Shown one piece after another: positions 50,219 through 58,214 of a stretch of 64,000 nt of DNA; position 1 is the first letter of the stretch; each line of letters starts with the position of its first letter. Location: assembly GCF_017876405.1 (NCBI RefSeq), contig NZ_JAGINW010000001.1:7391203-7455202 (forward strand). Direction: 5' to 3'. The position numbers and the translations under genes were made by a program. Below the pieces are notes generated by a model, which worked only from the letters and a program-made list of their open reading frames with translations, was not told where the DNA came from and did no database searches. Source of the stretch: Kibdelosporangium banguiense. GTDB lineage: Bacteria > Actinomycetota > Actinomycetes > Mycobacteriales > Pseudonocardiaceae.

Positions 50219-51124
50219 CTAGAGCGAGCGATACTGGCCGGGTGCCACGTCGTAAGCACGTTTGAATGCCTTGGCGAAGGCGTATTCCGAGCTGTAGCCG
50301 CAGCGGGTCGCGATGGTGCGCAGCGGGGCGGTCGACTCGCGGAGCATGCGTGCGGCGGTCGTCATACGCCACCAAGTCAAGTACGCCAACGGGGTTTGGC
50401 CGACGATTGTGGTGAAGCGTTTGGCGAACGCCGCTCGGGACAGGCCGGCTTGGGCCGCGAGGTCGGTCACTGTCCACGGCTTGTCTGGATGGCGGTGGAT
50501 CTGGTGGAGTGCTGTGGTGATCGCCGGGTCGCGTAGGGCGCTTGCCCAGCCGATTGTGTCGCGGGGCTGCTCGTCGAGCCATGCTCGCAGGACGTAGAGC
50601 AGCAGCATGTCGACGAGTGGAGGCAGCGCGGCCTCGGTGCCGGCGCGTGGGTCGCTCAGTTCGTTGCCGAGCAGTTCGACCGCACTGCGTAGCGACGGGT
50701 GCTGCCCGACGCGGTTCGGCAGGTGGATGATCATCGGCAGGTCGGCGAGCAAAGGGTGCGGGCGGGTGGGGTCGAACGTGTAGTAGGCGCACAACAACTC
50801 GGTCGCCGGGCCGGTGCCGCTGATGTGCATCTCGTCGAGCGGCGCGGTGTCGTGGGTTTCCGGTTTGAAATCGACGATTGGGCTGCCTGGTTGATCGACG
50901 AGGGCATAGCCGTCGCCGTGCGGAGTGAACAGCACGTCGCCGACGCCGAGCGTGAGTGGTTCGCGCTGCGGGGACAACAGCCAGCACGAACCGGACAGGA
51001 CAACATGGCAGCCGGCGGCCGTGCCTCGATCGAAGCGCACACCCCATGGCGAGTGGCTGGTGGTGCGAGCCGCGGACGGCCGACCGGTGCGCATGGCAAC
51101 CAGCACGTCGCTGAGTACGTCCAT
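50219..51124 (-). CDS. AraC-family regulator with cupin-type N-domain
   Basis: 301 residues: a cupin-like ligand domain (GVRFDRGTAAGCHVVLSGSCWLL, LTLGVGDVLFTPHGDGYAL) and a C-terminal AraC HTH pair (DLAAQAGLSRAAFAKRFTTIVGQTPLAYLTWWRM, anchors LSRAAFAKRF and LAYLTWWRM; IATRCGYSSEYAFAKAFKRAY). Divergent from the epimerase-like gene at 51190, which is a likely target. Confidence 0.9.
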   Translation of the reverse strand: MDVLSDVLVAMRTGRPSAARTTSHSPWGVRFDRGTAAGCHVVLSGSCWLLSPQREPLTLGVGDVLFTPHGDGYALVDQPGSPIVDFKPETHDTAPLDEMHISGTGPATELLCAYYTFDPTRPHPLLADLPMIIHLPNRVGQHPSLRSAVELLGNELSDPRAGTEAALPPLVDMLLLYVLRAWLDEQPRDTIGWASALRDPAITTALHQIHRHPDKPWTVTDLAAQAGLSRAAFAKRFTTIVGQTPLAYLTWWRMTTAARMLRESTAPLRTIATRCGYSSEYAFAKAFKRAYDVAPGQYRSL

Positions 51125-51189
51125 GCGAAGACTCTAGGACATCTTTTCGAGCTTCTGAACCATCCACACGCTCGTCAAAGCTCCATAAC

Positions 51190-52116
51190 GTGAAGGACAT
51201 GACATTCCACGTAGTACTCGGCGCCGGTCCGACCGGCACTGCGACCGCCCTGCGACTGGCCGAATCCGGTGACGATGTCCGGGTGATCACCCGGCGCGGT
51301 ACCGGCCCGTCCCATGCCCGGATCGAGCTCGTCGCCGCTGATGCCTCGAACGCCGACACGCTGACCGCGCTGGCCGAGGGCGCGGCCACACTGATCAACT
51401 GCGCCGCGCCGGCGTACAACCGGTGGCCGGAGGAAACACCCGCACTGTCCGCCGCGCTGCTGGGTGCGGCCGAGCGGACCGGCGCGGGATACGTCAACCT
51501 CAGCAACATCTATGGCTACGGCTCGGTCGACGGCTCGCTGTCCGACGACCTGCCGATGCGACCGACGACGATCAAGGGCCGGGTGCGGGCGCGGATGTAC
51601 CTCGACGGCCTCGCTGCGCATGAGGCGGGCCGGTTGCGGTTCGCGGAGGTCCGGCCGGGTGACTTCCTGGGCGGCGACGCGATCGCGATGTTCAACCTGT
51701 TGATCGGCCCACAGACGTTGGCGGGCAAGGAAGTGGTGTTCCCCGCGGACCTGGACGCGACACGCAGTTGGACGTACATAGGCGACGTGGCCAGCACCTT
51801 GGTGGCTGTGGCCAGGTCCGAGCAGTCGTGGGGCCGGGCGTGGCACACGCCGCAGACGTCCGAGATGTCAGTCCGGGAGATCGCGATCCGGTTCGCCGAG
51901 GCGGCCGGGGTACCGGCGCCCGAGATTCGCGAGATGACTCCGCTGGAACTGCATACCGCGGTCCTGGCGGACCCGATTATGGCCGAGTCGGCGGAAATGC
52001 AGTATCTGTACCTCCGGCCGTCGGTCATTGACTGGTCACGAACGGCGGCGGCATTCGACTTGAAGCCCACCCCATTGGACGACGTATTGCGCGAGACCGC
52101 GGCGGTACTGCGTTAG
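51190..52116 (+). CDS. NAD-dependent epimerase-like reductase
   Basis: 308 residues from GTG 51190 (an ATG at 51199 is also possible; neither has a strong ribosome site). Rossmann motif FHVVLGAGPTGTATALRLAESGD (anchors GAGPTG), then TLINCAAPAYNRWPE, NLSNIYGYGSVDG and RSWTYIGDVASTL. The atypical GxGPxG and the position of Tyr in NIYGYG resemble NAD-dependent epimerase/dehydratase-fold proteins that act on small substrates. Separated by 65 bases from the divergent AraC gene. Confidence 0.78.
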   Translation: MKDMTFHVVLGAGPTGTATALRLAESGDDVRVITRRGTGPSHARIELVAADASNADTLTALAEGAATLINCAAPAYNRWPEETPALSAALLGAAERTGAGYVNLSNIYGYGSVDGSLSDDLPMRPTTIKGRVRARMYLDGLAAHEAGRLRFAEVRPGDFLGGDAIAMFNLLIGPQTLAGKEVVFPADLDATRSWTYIGDVASTLVAVARSEQSWGRAWHTPQTSEMSVREIAIRFAEAAGVPAPEIREMTPLELHTAVLADPIMAESAEMQYLYLRPSVIDWSRTAAAFDLKPTPLDDVLRETAAVLR

Positions 52117-52271
52117 CCACGAATTCTGGCCGTGTGGAAGTGCGACGGCGCCGCATGCCACGTTCGGGTGCCGTCGCTACTCCATTTGGGTTATTCTTGT
52201 TAGGTGCTGTCACGCGTCCCGCGCTGAGCCGGATAGGTCCGATACACGGACTGCAGGGTTGGGTGAGGGCC

Positions 52272-54311
52272 ATGACAGTCGATCTGGAATTGGGGTTGGT
52301 CTGGGACGCCGACCAGTCGGACTTCGAGGTCAACCTGCGCCTGAGCGGGGCGAACGGCCTTGATGACGTCGATTTCCTGTCGCACGCGATCAGTATCGAC
52401 GCCGACGAACTGCGCGAGCTGCACTACGACGAACGCCAATACGGCGCGCGGCTGAGCGATATGGTCTTCGCCCGGCAGAAGATCAAGGATTACTACCACA
52501 ACGCGGTGCGCTCAGCGCAGGACCAGAACGTGCATTTCCGCCTGCATCTCAGCGGTCCGCCGCGGTTTCACCAGTTGCGGTGGGAATCGCTGCGTGCGCC
52601 TGGCGACAATGCCACGCCGATCGCCACGACTGGCAAGTTCCTGTTCTCGCGGTATCTCAGCGGTGAGAACTGGCCGCTGATCCCCAGCAGGCGGCAACGG
52701 GATCGGCGCGCCCTGATCGCGGTGGCAGCGCCCAGCGACGTGGTGGACGGGTGGCAACGAGCGCCAGTGGACCGCAAGGCCGAAATAGAGCGTGCGCGTG
52801 CCGCGCTGGCGAACTACCGCGTGGAGGAGCTTCAGGTGGCGAGCCTGCAGCAGATCGCCTCGCGGCTGGACAAGGAGCGGTTCGAGGTGCTGTACCTCGT
52901 CGCGCACGGCTGGCTCACCGACGATGTTCCGCGCCTGCTGCTGGAGAAGGCCGACGGCACGGGAGACATGGTCGACGCCCGCAGGCTGGCCGAACGCGTT
53001 CACGCCCTGGACAACAAACCGACGCTCGCCATGCTTGTCTCATGCCAGTCCGCCAACGCCGGTGAGAGCTCGGACTCCGGCGCCTTGGCGGGCTTGGGGC
53101 CCAGGCTCTCGGGAGCGGGGATCCCTGCTGTGGTCGCGATGCAGGGCAACATCACGATGACCACCGCGCAGACGTTCGTGACCGAGTTCTTCGACGCCTT
53201 CCGCGACGACCCGTTCGTCGACCGGGCGATGACCAAGGCCCGGCTGGCCGTGCGGGACCGGCGGGACTGGTGGGCGCCTGTGCTCTTCTCCCGGCTGCGG
53301 TCCGGTCGTGCCTATCACGTCACCACGTTCCCGGAGGACGCCGGCGACCTCTGGGACAATCTGTCGCTGGCGTTGACCGGCAAAATGGTGACCCCGGTGC
53401 TCGGCCCTGGCCTGGCCGAGCGCATTGTCGGCTCGCGCTCGGAGATCGCCCGGCGGTGGGCCCTGCGCTGGCAGATGCCGATCGTCTGGCACGGGCGCAG
53501 CAACCTGGCCCAGGTCGCGCAGTACCTGCGGGTGACCAAGGACCCCGACATGGTGCCGCTGTATCTGAAGCAGTTCCTGATGTCGGATCTGCGTGAGCGT
53601 GTGGAAACCCCGCCGCACCAGGCGTTCCGCGGACTGCCGGCGCGGCTGCTGGAGGAGGCCGACCCGGTGGAGGTCATCCTGGAGGTCGGCAGGCGGATGC
53701 GCCAGGACGACCCCGACGACCCGTTCCGGGTGGCCGCCGGGCTGCCGGTGCCGATCTTCGTCACCACCGGCTGGACCAACCTCCTGCAGGATGCGTTGCA
53801 GGAACAGGGAAAACGACCACTGACGATATGTTATCCCTGGCATCGCGAGAAGACGTGGCAGGACATCGCCGGGGCCCGGCAGACGGCCGCGCCGACTGTC
53901 AGCGAACCTTGGGTGTGCCACCTGTTCGGGCGCCTGGACGACCCACGGTCGCTCGTGCTCACCGAGGACGACTACTTCGCATGGCTCACCGCGTGGGTGG
54001 GCAAACGCAGCCAGTTGCCCCCGTCTTTGTCGTATCTGAAGACCGCCCTGAGCGTGCGCAAGCTGCTTTTTGTCGGCTACCAGTTGCGGGAATGGGACTT
54101 CCAGGTGCTCTTCCAGGGCATCCAGACCTTCGAGGGCCGCGACCGCAGGATCAAGAACGTCGGCGTGCAGCTCATGCCGGACGTGGACGTGATCGAACCG
54201 GAGGCGGCCCAGCGGTACCTGGAGTGTGCGCTCGCGGACGTCAAGATCTTCTGGAGCGACACCACCACGTTCATGGCGGAGCTGCGCAAGCAGATGGAGT
54301 CGCGGCGATGA
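52272..54311 (+). CDS. CHAT protease domain fused to SIR2-like domain (first gene of a conflict operon)
   Basis: ATG 52272 (MTVDLELGLVWDADQ), preceded by gtgaggg. Residues 1-130 are a beta-rich N-domain. The CHAT caspase fold has His212 (LYLVAHGW) and Cys258 (LVSCQSANAGES). After about residue 370 a SIR2-like domain begins: MVTPVLGPGLAERIVG, NLAQVAQYL, FVTTGWTNLLQDAL, WVCHLFGRLDDPRSLVLTEDDYF with His550, LLFVGYQLREWDFQVL. The conserved NAD-site Asn-Asp pair of canonical SIR2 is not obvious (TTGWTN). I infer a protease effector joined to a nucleotide-sensing or NADase domain. It overlaps the next gene by four bases. Confidence 0.85.
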   Translation: MTVDLELGLVWDADQSDFEVNLRLSGANGLDDVDFLSHAISIDADELRELHYDERQYGARLSDMVFARQKIKDYYHNAVRSAQDQNVHFRLHLSGPPRFHQLRWESLRAPGDNATPIATTGKFLFSRYLSGENWPLIPSRRQRDRRALIAVAAPSDVVDGWQRAPVDRKAEIERARAALANYRVEELQVASLQQIASRLDKERFEVLYLVAHGWLTDDVPRLLLEKADGTGDMVDARRLAERVHALDNKPTLAMLVSCQSANAGESSDSGALAGLGPRLSGAGIPAVVAMQGNITMTTAQTFVTEFFDAFRDDPFVDRAMTKARLAVRDRRDWWAPVLFSRLRSGRAYHVTTFPEDAGDLWDNLSLALTGKMVTPVLGPGLAERIVGSRSEIARRWALRWQMPIVWHGRSNLAQVAQYLRVTKDPDMVPLYLKQFLMSDLRERVETPPHQAFRGLPARLLEEADPVEVILEVGRRMRQDDPDDPFRVAAGLPVPIFVTTGWTNLLQDALQEQGKRPLTICYPWHREKTWQDIAGARQTAAPTVSEPWVCHLFGRLDDPRSLVLTEDDYFAWLTAWVGKRSQLPPSLSYLKTALSVRKLLFVGYQLREWDFQVLFQGIQTFEGRDRRIKNVGVQLMPDVDVIEPEAAQRYLECALADVKIFWSDTTTFMAELRKQMESRR

Positions 54312-55663
54312 GCAGGACGAGCAACCCCTACATCGGGCCACGTGCCTTCCGGACGACCGAGAAACTGCCCAACCGCGATCGTGAGGCCAGCGAGCTGGTC
54401 AACCTGGTGCTGGCGGAGCGTGTGGTGCTGCTGCACGCCCCGTCCGGCGCGGGAAAGACCTCGCTGATCCAGACATCGGTGATGAAACAGTTGCAGGACT
54501 TGAAGTTCACGCCCACCGCGGCGTTGCGGGTGCAATGCCCGCGACCGTCCGTGGGCAACTGCAACAGGTATGTCTTCTCGCTCGCGCTGAACCTGTTGGG
54601 GCCGGACGAGGTCGGCCTGGAGCGGCTGGCGGGGATGAGCCTGTCGCAAGTGCTGGGGCATGCGATCGGCAAGCGCGACTACCGGGTGATCGTCATCGAC
54701 CAGCTCGAGGAGATCCTCACCCTGGATCCCAGTGACCTGCCGGCCAAGGAGGAGTTCTTCTGCCAGCTCGGCGAGGCGATCGAGAAACACTCGCTGTGGG
54801 CGTTGCTGGCTGTGCGCGAGGACTATCTCGGTGGCATGGAACGCTTTCTGCAGTTCATACCCGGTCAGATGCGGATGACCTACCGCCTGGACTTTCTCGG
54901 GCGTGAGGACGCACTGGCCGCTGTGCGCAATCCGGCGCTGGAGCGTGGCGTGGAGTTCCCGGACGCCGTGGCCGAACAGCTGGTCGACCGGCTGGCCGGC
55001 AACGGCGGTTTTGTCGAGCCGTTCCAGCTGCAGGTCGTGTGCCGTCAGCTCTGGCGGGACCGGAATCCGGCCGCGGCCACGATCGAGGTGAGTGAGGTCG
55101 AGGAGGTGGACATCGACCGCGCTCTGGGCAAGTACTACTCGCGGTGTGTCGCCGACATAGTCGCCAAGGCGAATGTGCCTGAACGGGTGATCCGCGACTG
55201 GTTCGAATACGCCTTGATCAAGGATTGTCTCCGGGTCCAGACAATGCGCGGACCGGATGTGGGGGACCTCGAGCAGGAGGTGCTCTCGCGCCTGGAGGAG
55301 ATGTATCTCATCCGCGGTGACACGCGGGCCCAGACTCGGTGGTACGAGCTCGCGCACGACCGGCTCGTGGGAGTCGTGCTGGAGAACAACCAGAGCTGGC
55401 AGCTGCATCACCTCGACAGCTGGCAGGTGGCCGCGTACGAGTGGGACCGGCACGGTCGCGACCCCAGCTTCCTGCTGCCCAAGAAAAAGCTCAACTATGC
55501 TCCGCTGAGCGTCAGCCGGCTGCTGGAGCACGAGCAGGCCTTTCTCCATGAATCCTCCAAGGGAGTGAAGTGGCGGGCGAAGCTCGCGGCGACGATGACG
55601 CGTGTCCTGGTTCCGTTGGTGCTGATCGAGCTCGTCGTGATCATCCTGCTGGTGGTGCTGTGA
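54308..55663 (+). CDS. nSTAND1-type NTPase with C-terminal membrane segment
   Basis: ATG 54308 overlaps the previous stop (ATGA). The 451-residue protein starts NPYIGPRAFRTTEKLPNRDRE, the usual nSTAND1 beginning, with Walker A APSGAGKTSLIQ near 44-52 and Walker B VIVIDQLEEIL near 127-137, then the STAND C-subdomain (VEPFQLQVVCRQLW). Residues about 428-450 are one membrane helix (VLVPLVLIELVVIILLVVL). There is no WD40 or TPR sensor repeat, so it is a short form. It is expected to oligomerise with ATP and couple a signal to the proteases encoded around it. Confidence 0.85.
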   Translation: MSRTSNPYIGPRAFRTTEKLPNRDREASELVNLVLAERVVLLHAPSGAGKTSLIQTSVMKQLQDLKFTPTAALRVQCPRPSVGNCNRYVFSLALNLLGPDEVGLERLAGMSLSQVLGHAIGKRDYRVIVIDQLEEILTLDPSDLPAKEEFFCQLGEAIEKHSLWALLAVREDYLGGMERFLQFIPGQMRMTYRLDFLGREDALAAVRNPALERGVEFPDAVAEQLVDRLAGNGGFVEPFQLQVVCRQLWRDRNPAAATIEVSEVEEVDIDRALGKYYSRCVADIVAKANVPERVIRDWFEYALIKDCLRVQTMRGPDVGDLEQEVLSRLEEMYLIRGDTRAQTRWYELAHDRLVGVVLENNQSWQLHHLDSWQVAAYEWDRHGRDPSFLLPKKKLNYAPLSVSRLLEHEQAFLHESSKGVKWRAKLAATMTRVLVPLVLIELVVIILLVVL

Positions 55664-55664
55664 C

Positions 55665-56972
55665 ATGGGCGACCTGGTGGAGTTCAACGGAATCGACGCG
55701 GACACCGGTGGATACCTGTTCCCGGGGCGGTCGCTCGACGAGCTCGTGGCGGCCGTCCGGAGCCAGGACACCGCGTCGCCATTCTTGCGGGCGATGTGCT
55801 ACCGCCACGACCTCGCGGAAGCGAACTATGGTGTGGCGTCCTTTGCGGACGACAGAGACGACCTCGGGCAGACTGGCTGGGGCGTTCTGTCGGCACAGGA
55901 CGCCGACCCGCGAGTGCTGGACGCGCTGCGGCCATTGCTGGACCTGCGCAAGAGCCAGGCCGGCAGCTACTACCGGGAGTTCGTGGTAAGTCCGGGTGAC
56001 GACGCGAGTACTTTTCTGCGGCGCCACGGGATGGGGCCGGATCCGGCTGATCCACGCAAGGTGCCGTACTACCTGCTGATCGTCGGCCCGCCCACGGAGG
56101 TGCCGTTCACTTTTCAGTACCTTTTGGACGTTCAGTACGCAGTCGGCCGGATCGACTTCGATTCGGTGGCGGAGTACGAGGCCTACGCCCTGGCGGTGTG
56201 CGAGGCGGAGGCGCGGGACAGCGCGAAGCTGCCTGTTCACCTGTTCGGCACCTGCAATCCCGGGGACCGGCCGACGAAGCTGAGCTCGACGCAGCTGCTT
56301 GAGCCGCTGGCACGGGAACTGATCGAACTCGCGCCTGGAATCCAGGTGACCAAGGACATCGGGGAGCAGGCGACCAAGGATCGGTTGTCCGAGCTGATAT
56401 CCGGCGGCCCTGCCGTGTTGTTCACCGCATCGCACGGGCTTGGCAGGGCAAACGGGGAAGCGCGGGACATCCAGGGTGCCTTGGTGTGCCAGGATTGGCC
56501 TGGACCGCTGGCCGCGAACGGGATACTGCCCGGACACTACTACTCGGGCACTGACGTCACAGGCCCCGTCGCGCCCCGCGTGGTCTTCTCCTTTGCCTGT
56601 TACAGCGCGGGATTTCCGACTGAGCCGTATGTCGCGCGGCTGCCGCAGCGGTTGCTCGCCCATGGTGCTCTCGCGTTCGTCGGTCATATCGATCGGGCGT
56701 GGGGCTACTCGTTCCTGTGGAGCGGTTCGAGCGCGCACATCACTGCCATGATGAGCTGCGTCCTGGCCATCCATAAAGGACGCAGGATCGGCAACGCGAT
56801 GGAAGACCTCAACATCCGGTGGGGGACCATCGCGGCCACACTGACTGTGCGCCTGGAGGAACTGAAGGAACGCAAGAACGTCGACGAGCGCGAGCTTGCC
56901 TGGCTGTGGACCGCGAGCAGCGACGCCCGCAACTACGTGTTGCTCGGCGATCCCGCCGTACGCGCCGGTTGA
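55665..56972 (+). CDS. C25/gingipain-like caspase-fold cysteine protease
   Basis: 435 residues starting one base after the STAND gene. The central part has YYLLIVGPPTEVPFTFQYLLDVQYAVGR (anchors LLIVGPPTEVPF and QYAVGR), typical of C25-like proteases, and the dyad His257 in LFTASHGLGRAN and Cys312 in VVFSFACYSAGFP. A helical C-terminal part follows (IRWGTIAATLTVRLEEL, and LLGDPAVR, the usual end of this family). No signal peptide, so it is cytoplasmic. In an operon with a second caspase-fold (CHAT) protein it suggests a protease pair in which one may activate the other. Confidence 0.83.
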   Translation: MGDLVEFNGIDADTGGYLFPGRSLDELVAAVRSQDTASPFLRAMCYRHDLAEANYGVASFADDRDDLGQTGWGVLSAQDADPRVLDALRPLLDLRKSQAGSYYREFVVSPGDDASTFLRRHGMGPDPADPRKVPYYLLIVGPPTEVPFTFQYLLDVQYAVGRIDFDSVAEYEAYALAVCEAEARDSAKLPVHLFGTCNPGDRPTKLSSTQLLEPLARELIELAPGIQVTKDIGEQATKDRLSELISGGPAVLFTASHGLGRANGEARDIQGALVCQDWPGPLAANGILPGHYYSGTDVTGPVAPRVVFSFACYSAGFPTEPYVARLPQRLLAHGALAFVGHIDRAWGYSFLWSGSSAHITAMMSCVLAIHKGRRIGNAMEDLNIRWGTIAATLTVRLEELKERKNVDERELAWLWTASSDARNYVLLGDPAVRAG

Positions 56973-56985
56973 ACGGAGATGCCCG

Positions 56986-58203
56986 ATGTCGCAGGAAACC
57001 GTGCCCGGTCACGACGATCTGACCTACAACCTGCTGAATTTCGACGAGCAAGGCCGCGAACGCGGTTCCGGCAGCCGTGAGGTCCTGGCCCGAGCCGAGG
57101 CCGAACAGCCGACTGACCTGTTCGTTTTCAGCCATGGCTGGAACGGCGACGTGCCGGCGGCCAGATCCCAGTACGGCCGATGGATCGCGACCATGGCGGC
57201 CTGCGCAGCCGATCGCGAACGCGCCCACGACTCGCCAGGCGGGTTCCGATCGCTGCTGGTCGGGCTGCACTGGCCCAGCAAGGCCTGGGGCGATGAGGAA
57301 ATCGGCACCGACCCGGTGGTGGAGCGGTTCGGTGGCAGTCCCGAGGCACGCGCGGCGATCGGGACGATCGTCGACCATGCCATGACCGACATCGAGCCTG
57401 AGGTCCTGCCACCGGAGGTGGTCAGCGCCTACGAGAAGCTGGACGGCCTGGACGACGACAAGTCAACGGAAGGCGATCGGGTCCCGTTCGACGCCGAGCA
57501 GCTTTACCAAGGATGCCGGTTGGAGGACGATCCGGTGTCGTTCGGCAGCTTCGGTTTCGGCGGGATACTCGCGCCGCTGCGCGTGCTGTCCTTCTGGAAG
57601 ATGAAGAAACGAGCCCGTACCTTCGGTGAGACCGGTGCGGCCGCGCTCGTGGGCCAATTGCAGCAAGCGGCTTCGGACGCGCGGATTCACTTGGTAGGAC
57701 ACAGCTTCGGCTGCATCGTCACGTCGGCCGCGGCAATGGGCGCCGCCCGCCCGGTCGCTTCGCTCTCGTTGATCCAGGGCGCGATGTCGCTGTGGTCGTT
57801 CTGTTCCGCCGTGCCCGCGCGACCGGCGATGGCCGGGCATTTCCGGCCGCTTGTGGCCAACCGGATGATACGTGGCCCGGTCGTGGTGACCAGGTCGGTG
57901 TTCGATCGGGCAGTCGGGACATTCTATCCGCTGGGCGCGTGGTCGGGTCAGCAGCTGGCGTTCGAGGCAGACGAGTGGCCCCGATATGGCGGCATCGGTG
58001 TGCACGGCCTGCATGGCCCGGATGTCGATGTGGTGGAGCACCAGGACGTACGGGCACTGGGGGAGTTGACGCCGGGCAAGGTGCACAATGTGGACGCTCG
58101 CACGGTGATAGCCACGACTGACGGTATCGCAGGCGCACACAACGACATCTGCCATCCTGAGCTGGGACATCTGGTCTGGCAGGCAGTAGCTGCCAGTCGC
58201 TGA
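56986..58203 (+). CDS. Alpha/beta-hydrolase, last gene of the conflict operon
   Basis: ATG 56986 (MSQETVPGHDDLTYNLLNF) after cggag. 405 residues of lipase/esterase fold: DLFVFSHGWNGDV (His50, oxyanion region), nucleophile elbow HLVGHSFGCIVTSA with Ser240, and HNDICHPELGHLVWQAV with the likely catalytic His at the end. The large insertion between (residues 95-215) is helical and charged. It would hydrolyse an ester, possibly a lipid, which in this setting suggests a membrane- or metabolite-damaging effector, by inference. Start lies 13 bases after the C25-like gene. Confidence 0.8.
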   Translation: MSQETVPGHDDLTYNLLNFDEQGRERGSGSREVLARAEAEQPTDLFVFSHGWNGDVPAARSQYGRWIATMAACAADRERAHDSPGGFRSLLVGLHWPSKAWGDEEIGTDPVVERFGGSPEARAAIGTIVDHAMTDIEPEVLPPEVVSAYEKLDGLDDDKSTEGDRVPFDAEQLYQGCRLEDDPVSFGSFGFGGILAPLRVLSFWKMKKRARTFGETGAAALVGQLQQAASDARIHLVGHSFGCIVTSAAAMGAARPVASLSLIQGAMSLWSFCSAVPARPAMAGHFRPLVANRMIRGPVVVTRSVFDRAVGTFYPLGAWSGQQLAFEADEWPRYGGIGVHGLHGPDVDVVEHQDVRALGELTPGKVHNVDARTVIATTDGIAGAHNDICHPELGHLVWQAVAASR

Positions 58204-58214
58204 GCGGGGCTCAG
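58200..58214. terminator. Small hairpin between convergent stop codons
   Basis: ctgagc-ggg-gctcag is a perfect 6-bp stem with a 3-base loop spanning the TGA of the hydrolase gene and the stop codon of the sensor kinase gene. A symmetric element of this kind can act on both convergent transcripts. Confidence 0.5.

Noticed and set aside
49860..51509. 549-codon minus-strand frame spanning the AraC gene and its neighbours
   Set aside because: It crosses the real AraC gene in another frame and contains no family sequence.
53040..55771. Long minus-strand frames opposite the CHAT and STAND genes
   Set aside because: No recognisable motif; His/Leu/Arg-rich shadows of the coding strand.
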